DNA of 64,000 bases from Streptomyces sp. 11x1. GTDB lineage: Bacteria > Actinomycetota > Actinomycetes > Streptomycetales > Streptomycetaceae. The position numbers and the translations under genes were made by a program. Shown in pieces: positions 41,266-50,635 of this stretch (within the stretch, counting starts at the first letter, position 1; each line of letters opens with the position of its first letter). The stretch is from the NCBI RefSeq assembly GCF_032598905.1, contig NZ_CP122458.1, positions 9,139,001-9,203,000 on the forward strand, written 5' to 3'. The notes under the pieces are model-generated. The model ran no database searches. It saw only the letters and a list, made by a program, of their open reading frames with translations, and was not told the origin of the DNA.

Positions 41266-43275
41266 TCAGAGGTGTTGCGGCGGTCCGAGCAGTGGGGTGC
41301 GCACCGGGGCGGCGAGCCCGATGAACATGACCATCTCGTGGCCGCCGGGGTTGGTCTGCAGCGGCACGGTCCGCCAGTTGTTGGTCAGCCAGACGTTGCC
41401 GGAGGGGTCGATCTGGACGGCGGTGTTGCGTTGCAGTCCGTCGCTGGGGTAGCCGGTGTCGGCCGGTGAGATCGGGTCGCCCGTGTGGAGTCCGGGCGGG
41501 CAGGCGGAGTGGCGGGCGCCGCACAGGTTGGCCAGACGGTGGCCGCCGAAGTTCGCCACCCAGACGGTGTCGTTGCCGTCGACGGCGATTCCCCAGGGAA
41601 GGAACAGTCCGTCGTTGACGAACGGTTTCGCGGGGGTGGTGCCGTCGGGACGGACCATGGTGACGGAGGCGTCGACGTGCCGGGTGACGATGTCCTTGAT
41701 CGCCTCGGCGACCATGGTGGGCGTGGTGCCCTCACAGGGTGCGACCACCGCGCCGCCGTTGGCGACCCAGACGTTGCCCAGGCTGTCGGAGGCGATGCCC
41801 ATGGGGCGTTTGATCCCGCCGCCGGTGACCGAGCGCAGGGGTGTGCCCTGCGGGGACAGCAGCGTGACGCTGTTGCTTCCGTTGCCGGTCACCCAGGCGC
41901 GTCCCCGGGTGTCCACGGTGACGCCGAACGGCTTGATCAGACTGTCGCCCCGGGGGGCGATGTTCCGGGCCCGGCGCGGGTTCCCCTCGGGGATCCGGGT
42001 CACGCTTCTGCCGCCGCAGTTGGCGACCCAGATGTTGCCCTGCCGGTCCGACATGATGCCCTGCGGCTGGAGGATGTCGCCCTGTCGCCAGCCCTGGGGC
42101 GGTGAGAGGGGCCGGCCGTCGGCGGTGAACTCCGAGACGCTGCGGTACAGGCGGCCGGCGTCCAGGGGGCAGCCGGTGCCCTGGAAGCCGAAGTTGGCCG
42201 CCCAGACGTGGCCCTTGGGGTCGATGGCGGTGCCGAATCCCACGCCGTAGAGTCCGCCACCGCGGTACGGGGCGCCGGGAACGTCCCGGCCGGTCGGAGT
42301 GAGCCGGGACAGGATGCGCGAACCGCAGACGGACTGCCGGGGATCGGGGTTGAACACGTAGTTGTTGACGATCCAGGCGGTGCCCTGCGCGTCGAAGGCG
42401 ACGTTGCCCGGTCCGTCCAACTCGTGGCCGTTGCCCACATAGCGCAGGGCGAGGGTCCAGGCGTCGGGGGCCGCCGTCAGCCTGGGCCGGTAGATGTCGC
42501 GGCCGTCGGCCAGCGCGAAGAGTTCGCCGGCGTGGTTGCCGGGCAGCCGGGCGATGTCCGCGACGGCCTGGAAAGTCTCCCGGGGCGCGGGCGCCCCGGG
42601 ATGTCCGGCCAGGTCGAAGAGCGTGCCGCAGGTCTGTCCCGCGGTGCAGCCGGACAGGATGTCCGCCAGGGTGTTGAAGGCGCGCAGGGTGGATGTCTGG
42701 CTGCCGTTGGGGGCGGTGGTGAGCGTCCTGGCTGCCGCGCCGTTGGTGATGTCGGCCAGGTTGTGGGAGACGGCCGCGGCGTTCTGCAGCCCGGGGCTGC
42801 GGCCCGCCACCTCCCCTTGGCGGGTGAACTGCGCCATCGCGAAGCCCGCCGCGACGGTGGTGCGCTCGTTGAGCACCACCTTGCCGGTGCGGCGGCCGGT
42901 GCCGAGCATCGCGACCAGCCGGACCGGCCGCACGCGGCGGGCGGCCCGGGAGTGCCCGTGGCCGGCCGGTCCCGCGTCCGCGGTCAGGTACAGCACGGCG
43001 TCCGGGTTGTGCCGAGCACGGTAGGAGAGGCTGAAGCGGCCGTGGGCGTCACTGCGTGTGCGGGCCAGCGGCCGGGCGCCTGCACCGGGGTGGTCCCCGG
43101 CCTGAAGCAGTGTCACCTCGGCTGCGGCGATGGGCCGGCTGCCGCTGCGCACGACACCGTGCTGAATCAGCGTGCCGTGTCCGGGCGACGATCCACCGGT
43201 GGTCTCCGGATACGAGGCCCCCACCACGAGGGAGGCCAGAAGGGCGGTGACCAGGGCGGCGCTGCGACGACGCAC
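41266..43275 (-). CDS. Exported NHL/SMP-30-type beta-propeller protein
   Basis: This 669-residue protein starts at a GTG (43275) with GGAG upstream and has a signal peptide (RRRSAALVTALLASLVVGAS). An N-terminal Ig-like/CarboxypepD-type domain comes first (VVRSGSRPIAAAEVTLLQAG, ARTRSDAHGRFSLSYRA), then a helical part. A six-bladed propeller follows, with repeats such as GPGNVAFDAQGTAWIVNNYV, QPQGIMSDRQGNIWVANCGG, KPFGVTVDTRGRAWVTGNGS, RPMGIASDSLGNVWVANGGA and LPWGIAVDGNDTVWVANFGG. The regular G-I/V-x-x-D-x-x-G-x-x-W-V pattern identifies NHL/Vgb-like repeats. It probably acts outside the cell; the ligand or activity is unknown. Confidence 0.87.
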   Translation of the reverse strand: MRRRSAALVTALLASLVVGASYPETTGGSSPGHGTLIQHGVVRSGSRPIAAAEVTLLQAGDHPGAGARPLARTRSDAHGRFSLSYRARHNPDAVLYLTADAGPAGHGHSRAARRVRPVRLVAMLGTGRRTGKVVLNERTTVAAGFAMAQFTRQGEVAGRSPGLQNAAAVSHNLADITNGAAARTLTTAPNGSQTSTLRAFNTLADILSGCTAGQTCGTLFDLAGHPGAPAPRETFQAVADIARLPGNHAGELFALADGRDIYRPRLTAAPDAWTLALRYVGNGHELDGPGNVAFDAQGTAWIVNNYVFNPDPRQSVCGSRILSRLTPTGRDVPGAPYRGGGLYGVGFGTAIDPKGHVWAANFGFQGTGCPLDAGRLYRSVSEFTADGRPLSPPQGWRQGDILQPQGIMSDRQGNIWVANCGGRSVTRIPEGNPRRARNIAPRGDSLIKPFGVTVDTRGRAWVTGNGSNSVTLLSPQGTPLRSVTGGGIKRPMGIASDSLGNVWVANGGAVVAPCEGTTPTMVAEAIKDIVTRHVDASVTMVRPDGTTPAKPFVNDGLFLPWGIAVDGNDTVWVANFGGHRLANLCGARHSACPPGLHTGDPISPADTGYPSDGLQRNTAVQIDPSGNVWLTNNWRTVPLQTNPGGHEMVMFIGLAAPVRTPLLGPPQHL

Positions 43276-43654
43276 AAGAACTCCATATCTCGGGCGGGGA
43301 ACACGGTGCCGCCGGGCGTTCCGTCGGCAGAGTCTCGGTGCCTTGGCTGGAGGGTTCACGGTTTCAGTGAATCGGCACGGAAACGGCCCATGCCACCATC
43401 ACACGGCGTCGTTGCCACCCCTTCAGGTGACCGGAGCGGGACCGGACGGCCCAGGCGGCCACACGCGGTGGCAGCCGGCAACGTTCAGGACGGCACGGCC
43501 GAGACCGGCAATCTCCCGATCACCGTTCCGGGGAGCCGTGACAGCGGGTGGGCCGACCGGCGGTGGCGGCCCCACCGCGTGAGCCGGAGCGCCGGGCGGG
43601 ACACAACCGTCGTGCCCTGGCAGACAATGTGGGACGGCCCGGCCCGGGTGGTGC
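43276..43654. other. Intergenic region, nothing recognised
   Basis: About 380 bases between the start of the NHL protein and the end of the DUF389 gene. It should contain the NHL gene promoter. No clear promoter boxes, operator or small gene were found. Confidence 0.4.
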
Positions 43655-44656
43655 TCAGCCGCCGACCACTCCTGCGTCGATGCGCCGGCCACGCGACGTG
43701 TCCACCACGACGGGGATACCGTCCGGGATCCGTCCCTCGAGCTGGTCAAGCAGAAACTCCACAGGCGGGAGGTCTCCGGGGCTGCGGACATGGACGTACA
43801 TCGTCCGGGACGTCGCATCCACACTCGTGACGGACGCGCCCGGCACGTCGGCAAGCCACTGCTGTGCCGCGTCCTTCGTCCGGCCGGTCCACGTGTTGAG
43901 CAGGAGCGTGACCACGGTGTTGGCCGCCAGCGGAACGAACACGACGACGAACAGCAAGATCATGGCCGCATATGCCCTGCGGGCGGGCCGCCCGGCCGCC
44001 TGGTCGGCCTCCACGCCGTAGCCGAGCGAGGCGAAGACCACCATGCCCCCGAAGACCAGGGCGAAGAGGTTCGACACGAACAGCACCAGCGCGCCCAGCG
44101 CCAGCCATCCCGACAGCTTCCCCAGACACACCCCCGCCACCACCAGGGGCGGGACGAGGGAGATAGCGATCGCGACTCCGGGCAGCACGGCGGCGACGTC
44201 CCGACGGGCCAGTGCCACCGCGCCGGCGAAGCCGGTCGCCAGAGCGGCGATCAGGTCCATCAGGCCCGGCGACGTCCGCGACGAGATCTGGCTGTTGGAC
44301 AGCAAGTCGTAGTCACCGGGAAGGGCCACCGACATGGCCATCCCGACCGCGGTCACCAGCAGGCACGCGAAGAGGACGACCCTGGCCGATCCGGTGCGGC
44401 GGCGCTGCACCGACCCCAGGGCGATGCCCATGATGGGCGTGGACAGCGGCGCGATGATCATCGCGCCGATCACAGTGGCCGTCGAGTCCGTGAGCACGCC
44501 GCCGGACGCGATGACCGACGACAGCGTCAGCATCGTCCAGAACGCCGAACGCTTGGACGTGGTGTCCCCGGATGACAGGTCCAGATCCTCGGTCAGTTCA
44601 TCCAGCGAGCGGCGCTGGGTGGCCGGCAGGACACGGGCACGGACTTTGCCGATCAT
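43655..44656 (-). CDS. DUF389 integral membrane protein
   Basis: This protein of about 333 residues has six or seven membrane spans. The DUF389 pattern is clear: FWTMLTLSSVIASGGVLTDS, TATVIGAMIIAPLSTPIMGI, ALGSVQRRRTGSARVVLFAC, then AVALPGVAIAISLVPPLVVA-like and LGALVLFVSNLFALVFGGMV segments. A C-terminal soluble part (SVTSVDATSRTMYVHVRSPG) follows. The family is of unknown function (a transport role has been suggested from its fold). The ATG at 44656 has GGAGAC very close; a TTG at 44668 is possible. Confidence 0.85.
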   Translation of the reverse strand: MIGKVRARVLPATQRRSLDELTEDLDLSSGDTTSKRSAFWTMLTLSSVIASGGVLTDSTATVIGAMIIAPLSTPIMGIALGSVQRRRTGSARVVLFACLLVTAVGMAMSVALPGDYDLLSNSQISSRTSPGLMDLIAALATGFAGAVALARRDVAAVLPGVAIAISLVPPLVVAGVCLGKLSGWLALGALVLFVSNLFALVFGGMVVFASLGYGVEADQAAGRPARRAYAAMILLFVVVFVPLAANTVVTLLLNTWTGRTKDAAQQWLADVPGASVTSVDATSRTMYVHVRSPGDLPPVEFLLDQLEGRIPDGIPVVVDTSRGRRIDAGVVGG

Positions 44657-44921
44657 GTCTCCAAACAACCACGATCAGCACGGTTCCGGCGGGCAGGACA
44701 CAGGAATGCGCCTGTGCAAGTCCGCCCACAGATCCGACCGGCGCTCGGTAGGCAACATTCTGCTGCGGATCCGCGTCTTCTGCCATGCCGGCCAGTTCCC
44801 TACGAGCGCTCGCAGTGCCCTTCGGGGCCGGGTGTCAATGTCCGAAGTCGTCTGCACGGGTGACCAGCGTGTTCGCAGTCGAGTGCACGGGAAGTTCGGA
44901 CGAACTCGACCGTCGCCGACC

Positions 44922-45488
44922 TCAGCCGACGCGCGTGCAGAGGAGATGGGCGGTGAGTTTGTCGTGTCGGCAGGCGGTGATCTCCGAGGTCCGCCCGGGC
45001 CGGGCCGCGGAGACCCACAGCAGTCGGCCCCGGTCGTCGGTGAGCGCGATCACGAGCAGGCCGTGGCATTTGTTCTTGCCCGAGTAGTTCTTGCGGTTCT
45101 CGGCCCGGGTGCGCCGCCGGGTACGTATCACCCAGCCGTCCAGCAGCACCAACCCGCCACCCTTTCGGGCGATCTTCTGCAGCGCGCGATCCAGGCGCGG
45201 GGCGCGGGCGGCCAGCAGACCTACGATCTCCCGCACCCACCGGGTGACGGTGGTGCGGTGTATCCCGTTGCCGCCTGCCAGGTCGCCTGGCCGCTGGTCA
45301 CAGCGCAGCACCGCCAGCACGATACCGGCGATCTTCCCCGCGGGCAGGGCCCGCCACCGGGAGCCGATCTTCTTGAAGTGGCCGCGTAACAGGTCGGCGA
45401 GCCAGTTAAGGGTGGCACTCGACAGCGGCAGGCGGGCGGTGTAGACAAGGCCGCCAGGGCCCTCGACGGGATGGTTGTTTTTCTTCAC
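44922..45488 (-). pseudogene. IS5-type transposase, C-terminally truncated
   Basis: The 188-residue product starts at 45488 with YTARLPLSSATLNWLADLLR and an HTH (DLAGGNGIHRTTVTRWVREI), followed by the first part of a DDE_4-type catalytic domain (GLVLLDGWVIRTRRRTRAEN, NYSGKNKCHGLLVIALTDDR, RLLWVSAARPGRTSEITACR). It breaks off after KLTAHLL, so the second Asp and the Glu are missing. It is preceded by a companion gene at 45554-46015 in the same direction. Confidence 0.75.
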
Positions 45489-45553
45489 ACCAAACTCAAC
45501 TGCCGTCGGGGGCTCGCCGGTTACGCTCTCCCACCACCCCCAATCCGGTGCTG

Positions 45554-46015
45554 CTACAGGCGTGCGGTGAACTTCCCGTCAGGCCGTTTGTGCAGCCAGC
45601 CGCGATCGGCGAGCTTGGTCATCTTCGCCCGCAGCGGTTCCAGCTTCCCGCGTACCCCCACCTCAAGCCCCAGTTCCTCACCTACCAACTTGACCTGCAC
45701 CGCCCCTCCGGCGGCCCGCACGATCGCCAGGATCCGGCGGTAGTCGGCGGGCAGCGCGCCGTCGTCGCCGGTCTCACCGCGGTGCGGGATCAGCAGCACC
45801 GCACGCCCCGCCACCTGTGCTTTCGCCGGAGCCACCTCAGTAACCTCGGTATCGGCCCGGTCCTGTTCGGCCAGCAGGTTCAGCACCCGCTCGGCGACCA
45901 GCAGTTCCTCCCGCTCGACCTGAACCTCCCGCAGCTGCTTGGCCAACTCCTCGGCGAGCACGTCCGGTTCGCTCCGGCGAGCGATGATCCGTTCCAGGTC
46001 TCCCATACCCCGCAC
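45554..46015 (-). CDS. IS companion protein: coiled coil plus winged helix
   Basis: This 153-residue protein has an N-terminal coiled coil (RRSEPDVLAEELAKQLREVQ, then VEREELLVAERVLNLLAEQD), a variable middle (APAKAQVAGRAVLLIPHRGE) and a C-terminal winged-helix-like domain (ALPADYRRILAIVRAAGGAV, KLEPLRAKMTKLADRGWLHK). The layout is the same as in the 140-residue protein at 20831-21253, which is coupled to another IS5-type transposase, but the sequences are distant. It lies directly upstream of the truncated transposase. It may be an accessory protein of the insertion sequence or a regulator carried by it. Confidence 0.65.
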   Translation of the reverse strand: MRGMGDLERIIARRSEPDVLAEELAKQLREVQVEREELLVAERVLNLLAEQDRADTEVTEVAPAKAQVAGRAVLLIPHRGETGDDGALPADYRRILAIVRAAGGAVQVKLVGEELGLEVGVRGKLEPLRAKMTKLADRGWLHKRPDGKFTARL

Positions 46016-46215
46016 CCTCCGGCGACCTCACCGCGTACCGCCCCGGTCACGGATCGTAGGAGCGGTCCCGCGACGAGCGCAGCGGAACCCGGGAACCGCC
46101 TCAGCCGACAGGGCAGACGATCTTCACCGTGGACACCCGCTACCGACCAGCACGAGCACGGCGACTCGCCCGCACACCAACCCACCTCACCTGCACGTTT
46201 CACGATGCATGGGTC

Positions 46216-48090
46216 TCACTCATCCACTTTTGCAGTGGCGTCGGCAGTCAGACGGATGTCTGCGAGGACGTCAAGACCGGTGCCGGTGGACAGCCAGGCA
46301 CGCGGGTCGGAACGCTTGATCTTCTTGGACGGGGTGTAGGTGAGGGCGCGTACGAAGACCAAGCGGGTCAGCTGGGCCCATGCGCCGATCCGCTCGTCGA
46401 CCAGAGCGCGCAGTTCTCGGGCCAGGTGGTGCGGGGCGAGGTCGGTGCCGTCGCGCTGGACGACGAAGGCGACCGGGACTTGGGTGTAGAAGCCGTCCGG
46501 GGCGGCGACGACCGCGCAGCGCTTGACGGACGGGTGCGCACCGATGACGTGCTCGACATCGAGGCCGGACAGGCTGTCGCCGCCGACGTTGATGATGTCG
46601 TCAGTGCGGCCCGCGATCCACAGGTAGCCGTCCTCGTCGAGGTGGCCGGCGTCGGAGGTGTCGTAATGGCCGGGGAAGTTCCTGAGGTAGGTGTCGGCGA
46701 ACCGCTCGTCGTCGTTCCACAGCGTGGTCAGGCAGCCGGGCGGCAGCGGCAGCCGGACGGTGACGTGGCCCTGCTCCCCAGCCGGGAGCGGGCATCCGTC
46801 CTCGTCGAGGATCTCGACCTGGTAACCGGGCAGCGGCCGGGCCACGGAGCCGGGCTTGACCGGCAGCAGGCCGAGGCCCAGGCAGTTGGACGCGATCGGC
46901 CAGCCGGTCTCGGTCTGCCACCAGTTGTCGACGACGGGGCAGCCGAAGAACGCGCCGATCCAGTCCATCAGCTCCGGCTCGACCCGTTCGCTGGCCAGGA
47001 ACACCGCGCGCAGCGGTGAGCCACCGGACCCGAACGGCCGGTCCTCCAGGGACGCCGTGCGGATGCGGCGGAGTGTCATGGGCGTTGAGAACAGCACGCT
47101 GACGCCGTACTCGGCGATGATCCGCGGGAACGCCGACGGGTCGGGCGTGTCGACCGGAGACCCTTCGTAGACGACGGTCGTGGCCCCGGTGACGAGCGCC
47201 CCGTACACGGTGAACGAGTGGCCCATCACCCAGCCGGGGTGGGAGTCGGTCCAGAACACGTCGCCCGCCCGGACGCCGAAGACGTTCTCGACGGCCCAGC
47301 GCAGCGCGGTCAGGTAACCGCCGGTGTCCCGCGTGACGGCCTTCGGGCGGGACGTCGATCCGGAGGTGTACAGCAGATAGAGAGGGTGCGCCGATGGCAC
47401 GGGGACGGGCCGCGGCCCGGTCGCGGTAGAGGTGGCGATCAGGTCGTGCCAGTCGAGGTCTCGGCCGGGCACCGGCGTCCACCGGCCGGCTTGAGGGCGC
47501 TGAAGCACCACGCAGTGCCGCGGCCGGTGGTCGGCCTGGGCGAGGGCGGCCTCGAGCAGCGGCTGGTAGACGATGGCGTCCGGGCCGTCGAAACCGCCGG
47601 ACGCGGTGAGGATGGCCGCCGGGCGGGCGTCGTCGATGCGGTCGCGCAGCACGGCGACGGGTACCGAGGTGACGACAACCGAGTGAGTGAGGCCGAGCCG
47701 GGCGCAGGCAAGCATGGCCACGACGGTCTGCGGCGCGGCCGGCATGAAGATCAGGACGGTATCGTCAGCGGCCAGTCCGAGGCCATCGAGGGCCCCGGCG
47801 AACGCGACCACCTCGTCGTGCAAGCGACGGTAGGAGTAGGCGTCCTTGGTGCCGGTCTGCGGGCTGTCGAATATGAGCGCGGTGGCCTCGCCCCGGCCCT
47901 CGGCGAGATGGACGTCCAGGCAGTTCTCGGCCGCGTTGATCATTCCACCGGGGAACCAGCGGTAGAACGCGGCACCAGTGGCGTCCAGGGCCTTGTCCGG
48001 GGTCTGCGCCCAGGTGAGCCGGGCCGCCTGGGATTCCCAGAAGCCCTCGGGGTCGGCCGACCATCCGCTCCGTATGTCCTCGAACTGCAT
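46216..48090 (-). CDS. Acyl-CoA synthetase, propionyl/acetyl-CoA synthetase (PrpE) type
   Basis: This 624-residue AMP-forming ligase has ACAS N-terminal domain (ALDATGAAFYRWFPGGMINA, AENCLDVHL), the ATP-binding loop YLLYTSGSTSRPKAVTRDTG, DVFWTDSHPGWVMGHSFTVY, the adenylate motif VVDNWWQTETGWPIASN, the hinge GYLWIAGRTDDIINVGGDSL and the C-terminal catalytic lysine region YTPSKKIKRSD. This is the composition of PrpE-type enzymes that activate propionate or other short acids. The lysine in the last motif is the usual target of acetyl-lysine control. The ATG at 48090 gives the normal family start. Confidence 0.9.
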   Translation of the reverse strand: MQFEDIRSGWSADPEGFWESQAARLTWAQTPDKALDATGAAFYRWFPGGMINAAENCLDVHLAEGRGEATALIFDSPQTGTKDAYSYRRLHDEVVAFAGALDGLGLAADDTVLIFMPAAPQTVVAMLACARLGLTHSVVVTSVPVAVLRDRIDDARPAAILTASGGFDGPDAIVYQPLLEAALAQADHRPRHCVVLQRPQAGRWTPVPGRDLDWHDLIATSTATGPRPVPVPSAHPLYLLYTSGSTSRPKAVTRDTGGYLTALRWAVENVFGVRAGDVFWTDSHPGWVMGHSFTVYGALVTGATTVVYEGSPVDTPDPSAFPRIIAEYGVSVLFSTPMTLRRIRTASLEDRPFGSGGSPLRAVFLASERVEPELMDWIGAFFGCPVVDNWWQTETGWPIASNCLGLGLLPVKPGSVARPLPGYQVEILDEDGCPLPAGEQGHVTVRLPLPPGCLTTLWNDDERFADTYLRNFPGHYDTSDAGHLDEDGYLWIAGRTDDIINVGGDSLSGLDVEHVIGAHPSVKRCAVVAAPDGFYTQVPVAFVVQRDGTDLAPHHLARELRALVDERIGAWAQLTRLVFVRALTYTPSKKIKRSDPRAWLSTGTGLDVLADIRLTADATAKVDE

Positions 48091-48585
48091 TTCTCGGCTC
48101 TCTCGTAGTGCGGTTGCGACATCATGCACGTGCCTGGCACAACTGGATCGGCCCTGGATGGAAACCCAGACACCGGCTCCTCGGGCAGGACCTGTTCGAT
48201 CGTCGGTCATGCCGTCGGCCCACCGCTTGGTGGAACTCTGAGGGTTTCCTCGGCAAGAGCTGAGGGGGGACCGGCCGGTGGGATCACGTCGGCGAAGGAG
48301 GCCGGCAGCGACCAGACGGTTGTCCGCGTTGGGCAAGCTGGCCGGGCACTGTCACAGCCCGTTCAGATCAACCCACGTGCGTCTCCAGACGACTCGGCCG
48401 AGTCCCGCCCGGCTGCCTCCCGCTCCGCGTGCGCAGACAGCGTGGTTTTGTCGACGGGATCCGACACCACTTGTCGCTCAGGGTCGAGAACGCCTTGTTT
48501 CGCCGGAGGGCGATGTCTGTGAGTTCTGGCAACGCTTGAGGGGCTGCGGTGGGAGCATGGACGTGCTCTGCGGGATGAGGCTGCG
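48091..48585. other. Spacer upstream of the acyl-CoA synthetase
   Basis: About 495 bases between the synthetase start and a transposase remnant. It should carry the synthetase promoter on the minus strand, but no convincing boxes were seen. Frames here show no domain or ribosome binding site. Confidence 0.4.
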
Positions 48586-48717
48586 ATGGCGCCACCGAAG
48601 TCCAAGGTCGACTTGTACGCGGCGATCCGCCGTGACGCCCGGGCAGGGATGTCGTACCGGGCCTTGATGCGTGAGTACGGGTTGCGTCCTGGGAAGTGGT
48701 GTACGGGTCGGACCTGA
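48586..48717 (+). pseudogene. N-terminal scrap of an IS21/Mu-type transposase
   Basis: The first 35 or so codons, MAPPKSKVDLYAAIRRDARA then GMSYRALMREYGL, match the N terminus of IS21-like (Mu-type HTH) transposases. The frame then runs into unrelated sequence where the IS256 element begins. Only this start remains, cut off by the neighbouring element. Confidence 0.65.
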
Positions 48718-48813
48718 TCCGGGGGTTTGCTCCGGCATCGGGCTGATGCCCGCATAGACGAACGGCCACCGGCTGATCTTCGAAGTGTCGAAGCCTCGAA
48801 GGAGATCAGCACG

Positions 48814-49262
48814 ATGACCGCACCCGACAGCCTGCCCCTGCCCGCCCTCGCGGAGGACAACCTTGCCGCGGCGAGTCCCGATCTGCTCCGCGCGATGATC
48901 AAGACGTTCGCCGACGCACTCATGTCCGCTGAGGCCGACGCCCTCTGCGGAGCCGAGTACGGGCAGGTCAGCGACGAACGCGTCAACCACCGCAACGGCT
49001 ACCGCCCGCGCGAGCGGGACACCAGGGCCGGCACCGTCGAACTCGCCGTCCCCAAGCTGCGGCAGGGCAACTACTTCCCGCACTGGCTCCTCGAACGGCG
49101 CCGCCGGGCCGAGCAGGCCCTCATCTCCGTGGTCGCCACCGCCTACCTGCTCGGGGTCTCCACCCGCCGGGTCGAGAAGCTCGCCGAGTCCCTCGGCGTC
49201 ACCCAGCTGTCGAAGTCCCAGGTCAGCGCGATGGCCAAGCACCTTGACGAACGGATAGCCCG
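48814..49262 (+). pseudogene. IS256-family transposase, N-terminal half
   Basis: Starting at the ATG at 48814 (TAPDSLPLPALAEDNLAAAS), the frame encodes the mutator-type N-terminal part: MIKTFADALMSAEADALCGA, RNGYRPRERDTRAGTVELAV, PKLRQGNYFPHWLLERRRRA, TAYLLGVSTRRVEKLAESLG and SKSQVSAMAKHLDERIA. After about 150 residues it passes into sequence antisense to the PRC-barrel gene, so the DDE catalytic region is lost. The element's left end lies just upstream, near 48700-48720. Confidence 0.85.
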
Positions 49263-49305
49263 TAGGGCTGGCGCGCACTCGGTTGCTGCCCGGGGTGCCG
49301 GCGGG

Positions 49306-49737
49306 TCAGGGGGTGGCGACGATGACGGCGTAGCTGCCGGCGCCGAGGAGGCGTTCGCCTTCGACGTCCTGACCGGCGAGGATGAGGCGTTGGATGTGGC
49401 CGGTGGTTTCGTCGAACTCGATGTCCTGCAGCGTGCCGAGGTCGTGCCCGGTTTCGGTCAGGACGCGTTTGCCGAGCGGGTCGTGCTTCTTGTCCGCAGG
49501 GGTCTTGGTGTCGTCCTCGGTCTGGATGTCGTCGGCTGAGCGGACGGTGATGGCGTCCGGCCCGAATGCCTGGACATGGTTCCAGGTGACGAGGGTGCCG
49601 GGGTTTTTGGTCTTCACGCGGAGGGCGGCGATGCGGGCGGGTGAGACGGTGATGGCGAGCCCGGTGACGGTGGCGAGGGTCTCGGCGGTGGACAGGCCGA
49701 CGATGTCGCGGCCCTTGGCCTGGCTGAAGAGCGGCAT
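49306..49737 (-). CDS. PRC-barrel domain protein (second gene of operon)
   Basis: This 143-residue protein has two PRC-barrel-like halves: LFSQAKGRDIVGLSTAETLA (with AITVSPARIAALRVKT) and ADKKHDPLGKRVLTETGHDL, then GTLQDIEFDETTGHIQRLIL. PRC barrels are small beta-barrels found in RimM, in photosynthetic reaction-centre subunit H, and in many stress or sporulation proteins. The ATG at 49737 follows GGGGAGG at 8 bases. A GTG at 49743 would overlap the upstream stop (GTGA) but is too close to that site. The partner upstream has the same fold. Confidence 0.8.
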   Translation of the reverse strand: MPLFSQAKGRDIVGLSTAETLATVTGLAITVSPARIAALRVKTKNPGTLVTWNHVQAFGPDAITVRSADDIQTEDDTKTPADKKHDPLGKRVLTETGHDLGTLQDIEFDETTGHIQRLILAGQDVEGERLLGAGSYAVIVATP

Positions 49738-49739
49738 CG

Positions 49740-50303
49740 TCACGCCTCCCCTTCGAGGCGGGTGCGCAGTCCGCGGGCTGCTTCAGGGAACCCGGCCAGG
49801 TCTCCGGCGGTGAATTCGCCGGTGGCGTCGGGGACGAGGACCATCTCACCGGAGACGGCGACGGGCTTGACCACGGGCAGCAGGACCCGCTGGTGGCCGC
49901 GGCCGGCAGCCTCGAGCTCGTAGCCGGCCACGGCGGGCGTGCGTCCGGTCTCGATGATGACGTCGACGATCTTGCCGAGGTCGGTGCCGCCGTCGGTCAT
50001 GGCCCGGGCACCGAGGACGTTGCCGCCGCCGGCAGCGGTGAGGTCCTTGGACGTCTGGTCGTCCTCGGCGAGCGCGTCCTCGTTCCGGATCATCACCGCG
50101 TCCGGGCCGAGCGCGTGCACCTTGTTCCACGGCAGGTCCCGCTTGAGGGGACCCGACAGCAGACCGCGCCCGCTGAGGGTGAAACAGCGCACGCTGCCGC
50201 GGGCGGTGTCGAAGACGATGTCCTTGACCTGGGCCACGTCCTCGCCGCCGAGGGTCACCACCGGCAGCTTGGCGATCTCACTTGCCCGCATGTATCCGGT
50301 CAT
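49740..50303 (-). CDS. PRC-barrel domain protein (first gene of pair)
   Basis: This 187-residue protein has two PRC-barrel repeats: MRASEIAKLPVVTLGGEDVA (with QVKDIVFDTARGSVRCFTLS) and NVLGARAMTDGGTDLGKIVD (with VIIETGRTPAVAGYELEA). The ATG at 50303 overlaps the TGA of the small membrane gene upstream (ATGA) and has AGGA 7 bases before it. Its own stop overlaps or abuts the next PRC gene. The three-gene set is intact within a region of broken genes, which suggests it is under selection. Confidence 0.82.
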   Translation of the reverse strand: MTGYMRASEIAKLPVVTLGGEDVAQVKDIVFDTARGSVRCFTLSGRGLLSGPLKRDLPWNKVHALGPDAVMIRNEDALAEDDQTSKDLTAAGGGNVLGARAMTDGGTDLGKIVDVIIETGRTPAVAGYELEAAGRGHQRVLLPVVKPVAVSGEMVLVPDATGEFTAGDLAGFPEAARGLRTRLEGEA

Positions 50304-50449
50304 GACCCAGTCCTGTCGCCGCCGCCCCGGGGCGGGCGCTTGCCCGCGATGACCCCGCCGCCGCGCCGCCGCGCCTGGATTCCCAGCGCCGAGACGGCGC
50401 ACACCGCCACGACCGCCAGGGCGATGACGAGCCAGATCCACCACTCCAT
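50300..50449 (-). CDS. Small single-span membrane protein, first gene of the PRC-barrel operon
   Basis: A 49-codon gene: MEWWIWLVIALAVVAVCAVS then ALGIQARRRGGGVIAGKRPP. It has one N-terminal membrane span and a basic cytoplasmic tail. GGGAGG lies at good distance upstream of the ATG at 50449, and the TGA overlaps the ATG of the first PRC-barrel gene. It may anchor or dock the PRC-barrel proteins at the membrane. Confidence 0.65.
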   Translation of the reverse strand: MEWWIWLVIALAVVAVCAVSALGIQARRRGGGVIAGKRPPRGGGDRTGS

Positions 50450-50635
50450 CTGCGCCGACCTCCCGTACCCGCGCCCCTGATCCCAGTATCCGCCGCCACG
50501 GACAGCGCTGCACCCGCCAGACACCACCGAGTACTGGGGAAGACGCGTGCGGCCCGAAGGGCGATCATGGGGTATTGACGTGCGGCGGCATCAGGGCTAC
50601 CTGCCGATCGCCGACCACGGCCTGGTCGGTGACGG

